Shown in pieces: positions 8,166 to 16,324 of a stretch of DNA of 48,996 bases. The DNA comes from Flavipsychrobacter sp. (GTDB lineage: Bacteria > Bacteroidota > Bacteroidia > Chitinophagales > Chitinophagaceae): the NCBI GenBank assembly GCA_021155965.1, contig JAJNBJ010000028.1:1-48996 (forward strand). Reading direction: 5' to 3'. The notes under the pieces were generated by a model. It had not been told where the DNA came from, did no database searches, and saw only the letters and a program-made list of their open reading frames with translations. The position numbers were made by a program, and so were the translations under genes. Position 1 is the first letter of the stretch; each line of letters begins with the position of its first letter.

Positions 8166-8521
8166 TGGAAAATCAACAGCAAAATATTTTTAATGACGGC
8201 CCGCAGCAAAATTTACCCAATGCAACAGCAGTGTTGGTACTTGGCATTATATCTATTGTAGGGTGTTTTTGTTATGGTATCGTTGGCCTGGTGTGCGGTA
8301 TCATAGCCATTGTACTGGCTAAAAAAGACAACAGGTTATATATGGTCAACCCATCCATGTATAAGCCATCATCCTACAGTAACCTGAAAGCAGGCCGGAT
8401 ATGTGCTATTATTGGTGTTGTAGTTTCGGCGCTCACTATATTATTCTACGTTATTGTAATTGCCATGGTGGGTATGTCGGGGTTAATGAACCCGGCTATC
8501 TGGAGCCAGCTCGGCAAGTAA
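8165..8521 (+). CDS. CCC-motif / DUF4190-like small membrane protein
   Basis: 118 residues with a Q/N-rich N-terminus, two closely spaced hydrophobic segments (about 22-50), the conserved YSNLKAGRICAIIG stretch and a third membrane segment near 80-105. This matches the CCC-motif membrane protein family of Bacteroidota, usually found next to DUF2752 as here. Function unknown. It ends at a strong terminator. Confidence 0.75.
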   Translation: MENQQQNIFNDGPQQNLPNATAVLVLGIISIVGCFCYGIVGLVCGIIAIVLAKKDNRLYMVNPSMYKPSSYSNLKAGRICAIIGVVVSALTILFYVIVIAMVGMSGLMNPAIWSQLGK

Positions 8522-8538
8522 TGCCCAATTAAAAAATT

Positions 8539-8570
8539 GAAAGCCCTGCAAATGCGGGGCTTTCTTAATA
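8539..8570. terminator. Terminator between convergent genes
   Basis: GAAAGCCC (8539-8546) pairs with GGGCTTTC (8557-8564), loop of 10 nt, followed by TTAATA. The stop of the opposite-strand UbiA-like gene lies at its edge, so it may serve both strands. Confidence 0.75.
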
Positions 8571-9398
8571 TAGCAAAACCAGCAGTGCATATAGTAGCAT
8601 TACCCCATCCACCAGCAGCAGATATACGCGGTCTCCCGGTTGTTTTTTCACGTATTGTGTTACCAGCCAAGTAGCAGCGGCAGTTATAGCTGCACTTACC
8701 AGCCGCCCAGATACCGGGTGCCTGAAATATTGCAACACGCTAAGTATAACGAACAATACAAGTGTAGCATAAATAAGGCGGTAACTGTTCTCAATACCCA
8801 CTTTGTTCGGGATCGTATAAATACTGCTTTTCAGGTCGGGCTGCATATCTCTCAGGTCAAACAATACGCAAAGGATAAAAACCAGCACAAACCGTATGGT
8901 GATCTCAAGAGGGTAGTCAGCAATGTTCTTTTGCCAGTAGAGTATAGGCAATATGGAAGTGGCTACTGTCCATACGCCCGTGAGCACGATTATCTTTATT
9001 CCGCCAAAATCGCGCAGGCGTTTCCTGTTTTTAAATGGCAGTACCGGTAAAAAGTAACTGAATGCCACAATGCCCAGCATGCAACAAGCGATAAGCATGG
9101 TGGTTGTTTGCCGGTATAATCCTGTGCCTGCAATAATAATACCCACACAGAAAAAGAAAATATACCAGTTGTGATATTCGCGTTTCCCCGCCTGCTTCCT
9201 GCTGAGCATCTTGGCGATTCGGGGTGTGTTGTAAACAGCCAGCGTGCTGCCCAATACAAGCAGGTGCAGGCTGTTTACAACCATGGGCGTGGTATTGCTG
9301 ATGAGCCGCTCTGTGGCCATACACAATGCTGTGGCGCATAATGCTGCAAAAACACTGGTGTACAATAAAAGGTCGATAAAGCGGATCAATGGCTTCAC
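8565..9398 (-). CDS. Divergent UbiA-superfamily membrane protein
   Basis: Polytopic membrane protein with about eight hydrophobic segments. The second Asp-rich motif of UbiA prenyltransferases is recognisable (FDLRDMQPDLKS, about residue 190), but the first motif (NDxxDxxxD) is not; its expected place reads VYNTPRIAKMLS. Such forms are common in this phylum and have no assigned substrate. The GTG at 9398 gives MKPLIRFIDLLLY; a further GTG at 9431 would put the start upstream of a TAnnTTTG box at 9410-9403, so I chose the shorter form. Confidence 0.55.
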   Translation of the reverse strand: MKPLIRFIDLLLYTSVFAALCATALCMATERLISNTTPMVVNSLHLLVLGSTLAVYNTPRIAKMLSRKQAGKREYHNWYIFFFCVGIIIAGTGLYRQTTTMLIACCMLGIVAFSYFLPVLPFKNRKRLRDFGGIKIIVLTGVWTVATSILPILYWQKNIADYPLEITIRFVLVFILCVLFDLRDMQPDLKSSIYTIPNKVGIENSYRLIYATLVLFVILSVLQYFRHPVSGRLVSAAITAAATWLVTQYVKKQPGDRVYLLLVDGVMLLYALLVLLY

Positions 9399-9460
9399 AC
9401 TGCAAAAATAATGATGTGCGGTGCTAAACACACGAAATCTATTTTTAACTTTAGATGTAA

Positions 9461-10657
9461 TTGAAAACTATAACACGCACGGTCTGGTTATTATCACTGG
9501 TCAGCTTATTTACAGATATGGCCAGCGAAATGCTGTACCCGGTGATACCTGTATACCTGAACAGCCTTCATTACTCAGTATTACTCATCGGAATACTGGA
9601 AGGATTTGCAGAAGCTGTTGCAGGTTTGAGCAAGGGCTATTTTGGAAAAATGTCTGATAATATTGGCAAAAGGTTACCTTTTGTGAGGCTGGGTTACTCG
9701 CTTAGTGCTATTTCAAAACCAATGATGACATTATTTACTGTTCCTGCTTGGATATTTTCGGCCAGAACGCTGGACCGCATTGGCAAAGGTGTAAGGACAG
9801 GCGCCAGAGATGCACTGCTTTCGGATGAAGCCACTCCCGGAACAAAAGGAAAAATATTTGGTTTTCACAGGGGTATGGATACATTGGGCGCTGTGCTTGG
9901 GCCGGCGGCTGCACTTATTTACCTTTACTTTTATCCCGAAGACTATACCACACTGTTCTTCATTGCATTCGCGCCGGGAATTATTTCTGTTGCGTTTACT
10001 TTTTTTATAAAAGAAAAACCACACACTCCCGGAGCCCCGGCAACCCAAACCCGCTTTTTTGATTTTATACAATACTGGAAAACAAGTCCCATCGAGTATA
10101 AAAAGCTGGTAACAGGGTTGTTGTTATTTGCGCTGTTCAACAGCTCCGATATGTTTCTCCTGTTGCAGGTAAAGTCAGCCGGCCTCAGCGATACTGCAGC
10201 TATCGGGGTATATATTTTTTATAACCTGGTTTATGCTTTGTTTTCTTATCAGCTGGGTAAGCTGGGAGATAAAATTGGCCTGAAAAAAGTGTTTGTATCA
10301 GGGCTGGTGGTATTTGCAATTGTTTACTTCGGTATGGGGTTTGCAGATAACCTATATCTGTTCTTTACACTTTTCTTCATTTACGGAATATATACTGCTG
10401 CTACCGAGGGTGTCAGTAAGGCATGGATATCGAACACTGCTGATAAAAAAGACACTGCTACGGCTATCGGCACTTATACTGCTTTTCAAAGCATATGCAC
10501 ACTGGCAGCAAGCAGTATAGCGGGGTTAATTTGGTTCCAGTTTGGCGCTAAAGCATTGTTTATCACTACCGGGATAGCTACGCTGGCTATTGTGGCCTAT
10601 TTCGTTGCAGTTGTTAAAGGGCCATTAATACTAAATGGCAATAAAAGCCGACATTGA
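9461..10657 (+). CDS. MFS transporter
   Basis: Major facilitator of 398 residues with about 12 hydrophobic segments. The family's N-terminal signature RTVWLLSLVSLFTDMASEML is at residues 6-25, and the loop 2-3 motif appears as GYFGKMSDNIGKRLP. DRIGKGVRTGARDAL in the next loop is typical of a subgroup without a firm substrate. The start is a TTG that gives exactly the family N-terminus; the next ATG would remove the first helix. It is divergent from the UbiA-like gene. Confidence 0.8.
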   Translation: MKTITRTVWLLSLVSLFTDMASEMLYPVIPVYLNSLHYSVLLIGILEGFAEAVAGLSKGYFGKMSDNIGKRLPFVRLGYSLSAISKPMMTLFTVPAWIFSARTLDRIGKGVRTGARDALLSDEATPGTKGKIFGFHRGMDTLGAVLGPAAALIYLYFYPEDYTTLFFIAFAPGIISVAFTFFIKEKPHTPGAPATQTRFFDFIQYWKTSPIEYKKLVTGLLLFALFNSSDMFLLLQVKSAGLSDTAAIGVYIFYNLVYALFSYQLGKLGDKIGLKKVFVSGLVVFAIVYFGMGFADNLYLFFTLFFIYGIYTAATEGVSKAWISNTADKKDTATAIGTYTAFQSICTLAASSIAGLIWFQFGAKALFITTGIATLAIVAYFVAVVKGPLILNGNKSRH

Positions 10658-10661
10658 AATT

Positions 10662-10700
10662 TTCACGCAAAGGTGCAAAGGATGCGCAAAGCGCGCAAAG
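10662..10700. repeat. CGCAAAG-type intergenic repeat
   Basis: Four near-copies of (C)GCAAAG within 39 bp right after the MFS gene. Related degenerate copies lie at 44477-44516 and 46196-46220. This is the only repeat in the 335-bp gap before the carboxylase gene, apart from the inverted repeat at 10936. Confidence 0.5.
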
Positions 10701-10821
10701 TCCATGCCGTTTTAATGTTTAAATCGTATAAATTATTCCCGGAAACTTATAAAGGAAATTATAAAATGGCATAGAAATTGCATTACACTAATCAGGAGTT
10801 GAACCTATTAAAACTCAGTAT

Positions 10822-10902
10822 ATGAAAAGGACATTTGTTATATTACTATTCCTTTATTTGCTGATCATTACCCTTAGCCTTTATGAAGGGCTGCATAATT
10901 GA
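10822..10902 (+). CDS. Possible 26-residue membrane microprotein
   Basis: An ATG opens a 26-codon frame (MKRTFVILLFLYLLIITLSL then YEGLHN) with a charged N-terminus and one strong hydrophobic segment. No Shine-Dalgarno or exact promoter was found. Chance is not excluded. Confidence 0.3.
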   Translation: MKRTFVILLFLYLLIITLSLYEGLHN

Positions 10903-10935
10903 TCAGGTAAGGAAATGAATTGTGGGAATGCAGTG

Positions 10936-10972
10936 ATTGGTTATATATATCCTTTTATACATAATAACCAAT
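10936..10972. repeat. Inverted repeat downstream of the carboxylase gene
   Basis: ATTGGTTAT (10936-10944) and ATAACCAAT (10964-10972) form a 9-bp stem with a 19-nt loop. It lies just after the stop of the minus-strand carboxylase gene; there is no T-run, so a terminator role is uncertain. Confidence 0.4.
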
Positions 10973-10992
10973 ACAGAGATCCTTAAACAAAT

Positions 10993-12534
10993 TTAAAGCG
11001 GGATATTGCCGTGTTTGCGTTTCGGTGTTCTTGCCACTTTGTTTTCCAGCATTTTGAAGCCTTTTATCAGCTTGGCGCGTGTATCCGATGGCATGATCAC
11101 CTCGTCAATAAATCCCCTCGCTGCTGCACCGTAGGGATTTGCAAATTTTTCCAGGTATTCGGCTTCTTTTTCTTTCAGCTTTGCTTCATGGTCTGCCGCG
11201 TCTGATATTTCTTTTTTGAAGATTATCTCTGCAGCACCTTTAGCGCCCATCACTGCAATCTCGGCTGTAGGCCATGCAAAGTTTAGGTCTGCGCCAATGT
11301 GTTTTGAGTTCATTACATCATAAGCGCCGCCATATGCTTTGCGGGTAATAACGGTTATTTTAGGAACAGTGGCCTCGCTCAGTGCATAAAGCAGTTTAGC
11401 GCCGTTGGTGATAATGCCATGCCACTCCTGATCGGTACCGGGCATAAAGCCGGGAACATCCACAATAACCAGCAGGGGTATATTAAATGCATCACAGAAG
11501 CGCGCAAAGCGTGCACCTTTCTTGCTCGAGTTGTTATCGAGCACGCCGGCAAGGAATGCCGGCTGGTTGGCAACAATACCTATGCTGCGGCCCGCAATAC
11601 GCGCAAAGCCAACAACTATATTCTCGGCGTACTCTTTGTGCACTTCCAGGAAGGAGTCTGCATCCACCACTTCCGCTATCACTTCCTTTATATCATATGG
11701 CTGGTTGGGATTTTCCGGGATAACTTTGTCAAGCTCGGGACGGGCCTCATCGTTCATTTCATAGGCATATACCGGTGCGTCTTCTTCGCAGTTCTGCGGC
11801 ATATAGCTGAGCAGTTTTTTAACGTGCTCTATACATTCTATCTCGTTTGCGCAGGCAAAATGGGTAACACCCGATCTTGAAGCATGAGTATGTGCACCGC
11901 CCAATTCCTCGCTGGTCACATTTTCGTGCGTGACCGTTTTTACTACGTTAGGCCCGGTTACGAACATATAGGAGGTATGCTCTACCATCAGGATAAAATC
12001 GGTAATAGCAGGAGAATATACAGCGCCACCGGCACAAGGGCCCATTATAGCAGAGATCTGCGGCACTACTCCTGATGCCTGTACATTACGATGAAAAATA
12101 TCGGCATAACCGCCAAGGGATACTACTCCTTCCTGTATACGTGCCCCGCCGCTATCATTCAACCCTATTAAAGGTGCGCCATTCTGTAATGCCAACTCCA
12201 TTATCTTCACTATCTTCTCGGCATGTGTTTCGGATAAGCTGCCGCCAAATACTGTAAAATCCTGCGAGAATACATAGATAAGCCTTCCACTCACTGTACC
12301 ATATCCTGTTACAACACCATCGCCCGGGTATATTTCCTTCTCCATTCCAAAGTCGCGGCTGCGGTGCGTTACTAACTGCCCTATTTCTTCAAACGAACCT
12401 TCATCCAGCAATAATTGCAGCCGCTCACGCGCACTCAGCTTACCTTTTTTATGCTGCGCCTCAATTCGTTTATCCCCGCCACCTTTCAGTGCTTGTAGCG
12501 TTTTTTCTTTTAATAAGGCCGTTTTCTTATCCAT
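10993..12534 (-). CDS. Acyl-CoA carboxylase beta (carboxyltransferase) subunit, propionyl-CoA type
   Basis: Biotin-dependent carboxyltransferase of 513 residues. Visible marks: [19 protein letters not shown] near the N-terminus, the acyl-CoA-binding [32 protein letters not shown], and in the C-terminal half [13 protein letters not shown] and [13 protein letters not shown]. The family moves a carboxyl group from biotin to propionyl-CoA (or another acyl-CoA). No alpha/biotin subunit lies nearby, so the exact substrate is not fixed. The ATG at 12534 gives the standard [11 protein letters not shown] start; the 22 extra codons upstream are Cys-rich and atypical. Confidence 0.9.
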   Translation of the reverse strand: MDKKTALLKEKTLQALKGGGDKRIEAQHKKGKLSARERLQLLLDEGSFEEIGQLVTHRSRDFGMEKEIYPGDGVVTGYGTVSGRLIYVFSQDFTVFGGSLSETHAEKIVKIMELALQNGAPLIGLNDSGGARIQEGVVSLGGYADIFHRNVQASGVVPQISAIMGPCAGGAVYSPAITDFILMVEHTSYMFVTGPNVVKTVTHENVTSEELGGAHTHASRSGVTHFACANEIECIEHVKKLLSYMPQNCEEDAPVYAYEMNDEARPELDKVIPENPNQPYDIKEVIAEVVDADSFLEVHKEYAENIVVGFARIAGRSIGIVANQPAFLAGVLDNNSSKKGARFARFCDAFNIPLLVIVDVPGFMPGTDQEWHGIITNGAKLLYALSEATVPKITVITRKAYGGAYDVMNSKHIGADLNFAWPTAEIAVMGAKGAAEIIFKKEISDAADHEAKLKEKEAEYLEKFANPYGAAARGFIDEVIMPSDTRAKLIKGFKMLENKVARTPKRKHGNIPL

Positions 12535-12620
12535 AATGAGAACAAACTTAATACAAAAAAGGTATTTGCAGCAGGCACGCTCCTGTTTTGTACCTTGCAT
12601 AAAAATGAGCGCTATCTATC

Positions 12621-13115
12621 ATGAAAAAAGTAATTTTTAGTTGTTTAATACTTTTAGCCGCAATTTGTACAAAAGCACAGCAGATACCCGCTTTCAGTGC
12701 CGACCAGGTTATACATTACACTTCATCAAAAGATACTTTGTACATCATCAATTTCTGGGCAACCTGGTGTGCGCCATGCGTAGCTGAGCTGCCTGAGTTT
12801 GATGCGCTTAAAAAACGCTACGCTAACCAGCCTGTAAAAGTATTGCTGGTGAGCCTCGATTTTAAAGAAGATTATCCGTATAAGCTGGCTAGATTTGTAG
12901 AGAAAAAGAAGCTTACACCAGAAGTAGTATGGCTCTCTGATACCAACCCTAATGTGTTCATTCCTAAAATAGATAACAGCTGGCAGGGCTCTATACCCGC
13001 TACTGTTGTAGTGCATCCGGGTAAAGGGTATAAGAAATTCATAGAGGGCTCTATATCTGAACGGCAGATAAGCAAAATTGCAGATAAGTTGCTTCAAGAT
13101 GAATTCGATAAATAG
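12621..13115 (+). CDS. TlpA-like thioredoxin-family protein
   Basis: Exported thiol-disulfide protein of 164 residues. A signal peptide covers 1-19, then a thioredoxin fold with the active site FWATWCAPC (about residues 45-53) and the cis-proline loop GSIPATVVV. Likely periplasmic reductase or cytochrome-maturation-type helper; no client is encoded next to it. It is divergent from the carboxylase gene. Confidence 0.85.
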   Translation: MKKVIFSCLILLAAICTKAQQIPAFSADQVIHYTSSKDTLYIINFWATWCAPCVAELPEFDALKKRYANQPVKVLLVSLDFKEDYPYKLARFVEKKKLTPEVVWLSDTNPNVFIPKIDNSWQGSIPATVVVHPGKGYKKFIEGSISERQISKIADKLLQDEFDK

Positions 13116-13151
13116 CACAATTGTTCCTCATCTTATTGTAGCTTAGCAGAC

Positions 13152-13739
13152 ATGAACTACCTGGGCCATGCCTTTCTTTCTTATGATGATGAAGAATTGC
13201 TTCTGGGCAATATGATCGGTGACCATGTGAAAGGGAAGGTAGCACTGGAGGCATTTCCCGCAGGCATCAGGAAGGGCATAATATTGCACAGGAAGATAGA
13301 TGAGTATGCAGACAAACATCCCGCTACAATAAGGGCAAAATTGTTGTTCCGTGAGCATTATGGATTGTATGCCGGCGCAATAATGGATACCCTTTACGAC
13401 CACTTCCTTGCCAACGACCCTAAGATATTTATTAATGAAACTGCGCTGCTTGCATTCACGCAACACACTTATGCCCAACTGGGAAAATATGAGCAATATT
13501 TTCCTCTGAAGTTTGCTGCTTATTTCCCGAATATGAAGTTGCACAACTGGCTATACCATTATCGCAGCCTGAAGGGGATGGAACGGTCTTTGGGTGGGTT
13601 ATTCCGCAGGGCGCAGCATATGCCCGATGTAGGTAAAGCATATGAATTGTTTGTGACGAACTATTATCACCTCAACCAATGCTATTATGACTTTATCGAT
13701 GATATGATTAAATTTGTTAAAAATGAACTAGCGGCTTGA
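13152..13739 (+). CDS. AcpH-family acyl carrier protein phosphodiesterase-like protein
   Basis: 195-residue HD-like protein. The start MNYLGHAFLSYDDEELLLGN and following MIGDHVKG are the family signature, and LHRKIDEYADKHP and MDTLYDHFLA carry further conserved His/Asp metal ligands. AcpH removes the phosphopantetheine arm of acyl carrier protein in E. coli; many homologues are untested. The promoter of the next gene overlaps its stop codon. Confidence 0.8.
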   Translation: MNYLGHAFLSYDDEELLLGNMIGDHVKGKVALEAFPAGIRKGIILHRKIDEYADKHPATIRAKLLFREHYGLYAGAIMDTLYDHFLANDPKIFINETALLAFTQHTYAQLGKYEQYFPLKFAAYFPNMKLHNWLYHYRSLKGMERSLGGLFRRAQHMPDVGKAYELFVTNYYHLNQCYYDFIDDMIKFVKNELAA

Positions 13740-13765
13740 TATTATTGACTACACCAATAAATTTG
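13736..13765 (+). promoter_or_regulatory. Promoter of the serine hydrolase gene
   Basis: TTG at 13736-13738, 19-nt spacer, TAAATTTG at 13758-13765: an exact consensus. The TTG overlaps the TGA stop of the AcpH-like gene. Transcription from here would start just before the ATG at 13787, which supports that start. Confidence 0.7.
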
Positions 13766-13786
13766 TATATAGCTGAATCAGAAAAT

Positions 13787-14986
13787 ATGCGCCTTACTTC
13801 CTTTGTTATCATAACTATATTTTTTTCTTTACTACTCCTTGGCTGTCACCCTGAACCTCAAAAAGCCTCCGCCCGCACGGGTGATTCGCGGTTTAATGAA
13901 GCCCCTATACAAGCTGCACCAATGAGGCTGATGTATGATACCATGGGGATGGATAACAGGTACATCATTGCCCAGCTCGATGACTATTACAGCAAGCAGG
14001 TAAAAGCGGGTTTTAACGGAAGCGTGCTGATTGGAAGGAATGGCAGGATAATTTATGAACGGTATTTTGGCTATGCCAACAGGGAAAGAAGGGCGCCAGT
14101 AAGTTATGATGCCTCCAGCCAGCTTGCATCAATAACCAAAACATTTACAGGTGCGGCAATTCTATATCTCTATGAGCGTAAATACCTGGATATAAATGAG
14201 CCCGTGCAGCGCTACATTAAAGAGTTCCCGTATGCCGGCATTACCATTAAGATGCTGCTGAACCACAGGTCGGGCCTGCCTGATTATACCAAGTGGGTGC
14301 CGCGTTATACGCATAACACAACCAGGCCGGTATATAATGAGCATGTAATGGCAATGATGGCCCGCTATCATCCATCTTTGGAATTCAGACCTAATACACG
14401 GTTCAAGTACTGCAACACCAATTATGCGGTGCTTGCCAGTATTATTGAGAAGATAACGGAAATGAGTTATGCTGATTTCATGGCGAAATATATTTTTCAC
14501 CCGCTGGGTATGTACCATACATTTGTATATGATCCTGCAAAAGGGCTGCCGGGCAATGCAACAATAAGCTATAAGCGTAATTGGCTGCGTGAGCCGGTAA
14601 TGTTTGCTGATGGTGTTTATGGCGATAAAGGAATTTACAGCACAGCACAGGATATGTATCGCTGGGACCAGTCTTTTTACCAGGGCAAACTGCTGAGCAA
14701 TAACATTATTGAATTGGCGTATGGCCCATGCTCTTTTGAGAAGCCGGGCATAAAAAACTATGGGCTTGGGTGGCGTATGCTTTGCTATACCAATGGCAAT
14801 AAAATAATTTACCACAATGGCTGGTGGCATGGCAACAACACATCTTTCTATCGGTTCATAAAAGAGAATATGACCTTTGTTATACTTGGCAACAAGTTCA
14901 CCAACGCGGTTTATCACCAGGCGCCTGTTATTTACAGCATTGTAAAAGGTGTTCCCGTAATGAAGGGGTTTGATGAGGAAGAGTAA
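13787..14986 (+). CDS. Serine hydrolase (class C beta-lactamase-like), lipoprotein
   Basis: Exported penicillin-binding/beta-lactamase-fold protein of 399 residues. A lipoprotein signal ends in SLLLLGC. The catalytic motifs are in order: SITK (Ser-x-x-Lys) in QLASITKTFTGAA, Tyr-x-Asn as YCNTNY, and HNGWWHG in place of KTG. The family includes peptidases and esterases; true beta-lactam hydrolysis cannot be claimed. A longer frame from a TTG at 13736 would start inside the promoter. Confidence 0.85.
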   Translation: MRLTSFVIITIFFSLLLLGCHPEPQKASARTGDSRFNEAPIQAAPMRLMYDTMGMDNRYIIAQLDDYYSKQVKAGFNGSVLIGRNGRIIYERYFGYANRERRAPVSYDASSQLASITKTFTGAAILYLYERKYLDINEPVQRYIKEFPYAGITIKMLLNHRSGLPDYTKWVPRYTHNTTRPVYNEHVMAMMARYHPSLEFRPNTRFKYCNTNYAVLASIIEKITEMSYADFMAKYIFHPLGMYHTFVYDPAKGLPGNATISYKRNWLREPVMFADGVYGDKGIYSTAQDMYRWDQSFYQGKLLSNNIIELAYGPCSFEKPGIKNYGLGWRMLCYTNGNKIIYHNGWWHGNNTSFYRFIKENMTFVILGNKFTNAVYHQAPVIYSIVKGVPVMKGFDEEE

Positions 14987-15001
14987 AGCAATTACTCCCA
15001 T

Positions 15002-15034
15002 AAAAAAAACGCCGGAACACCCGGCGTTTTTTTT
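15002..15034. terminator. Bidirectional terminator between serine hydrolase and porV
   Basis: An eight-A run and ACGCCGG (15009-15015) pair across the loop AACAC with CCGGCGT (15021-15027) and an eight-T run. It is symmetrical, so it can stop both convergent transcripts. Confidence 0.9.
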
Positions 15035-15051
15035 ATGACGTTTCTTTTCAG

Positions 15052-16239
15052 TTATTGTTTATTCTCAGGCTCTTCTTCTTTATCATCTTTTGCTTTCTCA
15101 ATCTTGTCAATTTCAAAAATAAGAGAGAAGCGCAGCGTATTCGACAACGGGTTGCGGGTAATGCCTGTGCCCGATGGGATGAGGTATGAGGCATTCAACT
15201 GGAATACATTGTACTTCACGCCCAGGCCGCAGGTAATATACTGGCGGTCGCCGTTTGTTTTGTCTTCATAAAAGTAACCCGCACGGAAAGAGATCATATC
15301 CTGGTACCAGTATTCAGCGCCTATTGATGCGGTGATCTGCCTTAACTGGTCGCCGGTTGAGAAAGACTTGAAGATACCGCTCACAACACTTACAGTTGTA
15401 TCTCCGCCGCCCGTAGTCTTGGCAATTGCAGGAACAAGTAATTTATTCAGGTCAAGTGCAAACGTGATCCTGTTATACTCATCGAACTTGGACGAATAAG
15501 CAACTCCCAGGCCAAGGTTCATGGGTATAAAATCACGCCGTGTTGAGTTGTAAGAGATCTTTGAGCCAAGGTTGCTGGCAACTGCGCCAAAGCTGAAAGT
15601 ATTGCTCTTGAACCCGTCGAGCTCTTTTGTTTTAGAGTAGTAAACACCTATATCTGCAGCGCCTGCGTTGCCTGGGCTGTATTCGCCCTGGCCGCCGTTC
15701 TTGGCATAGTTAACCCCTGCCGCTATAGCAGAGTGGATGTACCTGAAGCTTACGCCTGCTGAAAGATATTCAGACAGCCTGCGCGAATAGCCAAGATCAA
15801 AAGAATATTCGCGTGGCATGCCGGTGCCGAGTGATTGCCCCTGTGCGTCTGTATAATTAATATTCCCAAGAGAGAAGTAGCGCATAGATGCGCTTACCGC
15901 ATTCACATTATCCTTACCAAATTTTCCATAACCGGCAAGGTATGCAAGGTAAATATCCGGTACGAGGTCTTTAAGCCAGGGTGTTAAGGTTACAGACACG
16001 CCGTAATTTTTTTCTGCGAAAGGTATTTTTCCTACGTTCCAGTACTGAGCATTCGCATCCGGGGTTATAGCAATGCCCGCATCGCCCATGGCGCCCGATC
16101 GGGCATCAGGAGATATTCTTAAGAAAGGCACGGCTGTTGTAACAAAGTTGCTGCCAATGCTATTAGAAGTTTGAGCAAATACACCGGTAATCCCTGTTGT
16201 TAATAAGGTCAAGCTTATTAAAGCTAGTTTTTTGGTCAT
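15052..16239 (-). CDS. porV: Type IX secretion system outer-membrane protein PorV
   Basis: Beta-barrel of the FadL-like PorV/LptO family, 395 residues. It shuttles T9SS cargo from the translocon to the attachment complex. Signal peptide at 1-23; the mature N-terminus shows the hallmark VPFLRISPDARSGAMGDAGI and NAQYWNVGKIPF, then alternating barrel strands. The ATG at 16239 yields MTKKLALISL; a TTG at 16272 lies in the promoter. A conserved acidic tail ends the protein. It lies 85 bp downstream of porU and has its own promoter. Confidence 0.93.
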   Translation of the reverse strand: MTKKLALISLTLLTTGITGVFAQTSNSIGSNFVTTAVPFLRISPDARSGAMGDAGIAITPDANAQYWNVGKIPFAEKNYGVSVTLTPWLKDLVPDIYLAYLAGYGKFGKDNVNAVSASMRYFSLGNINYTDAQGQSLGTGMPREYSFDLGYSRRLSEYLSAGVSFRYIHSAIAAGVNYAKNGGQGEYSPGNAGAADIGVYYSKTKELDGFKSNTFSFGAVASNLGSKISYNSTRRDFIPMNLGLGVAYSSKFDEYNRITFALDLNKLLVPAIAKTTGGGDTTVSVVSGIFKSFSTGDQLRQITASIGAEYWYQDMISFRAGYFYEDKTNGDRQYITCGLGVKYNVFQLNASYLIPSGTGITRNPLSNTLRFSLIFEIDKIEKAKDDKEEEPENKQ

Positions 16240-16269
16240 CCTTTTATTATTATATTTTTTAACGTTTTG

Positions 16270-16300
16270 CAAAAGTATTTCTTTTTACCCATTTTCTCAA
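16270..16300 (-). promoter_or_regulatory. porV promoter
   Basis: On the minus strand TTG (16300-16298), a 20-nt spacer, then TACTTTTG (16277-16270), an exact -7 element, 31 bp before the porV ATG. Confidence 0.65.
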
Positions 16301-16324
16301 TAAATAAAAATGGTTAGCAGGCTA

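Noticed and set aside
14162..15001. 279-residue minus-strand frame opposite the serine hydrolase
   Set aside because: It crosses the terminator at 15002 and is antisense to a gene with complete catalytic motifs.
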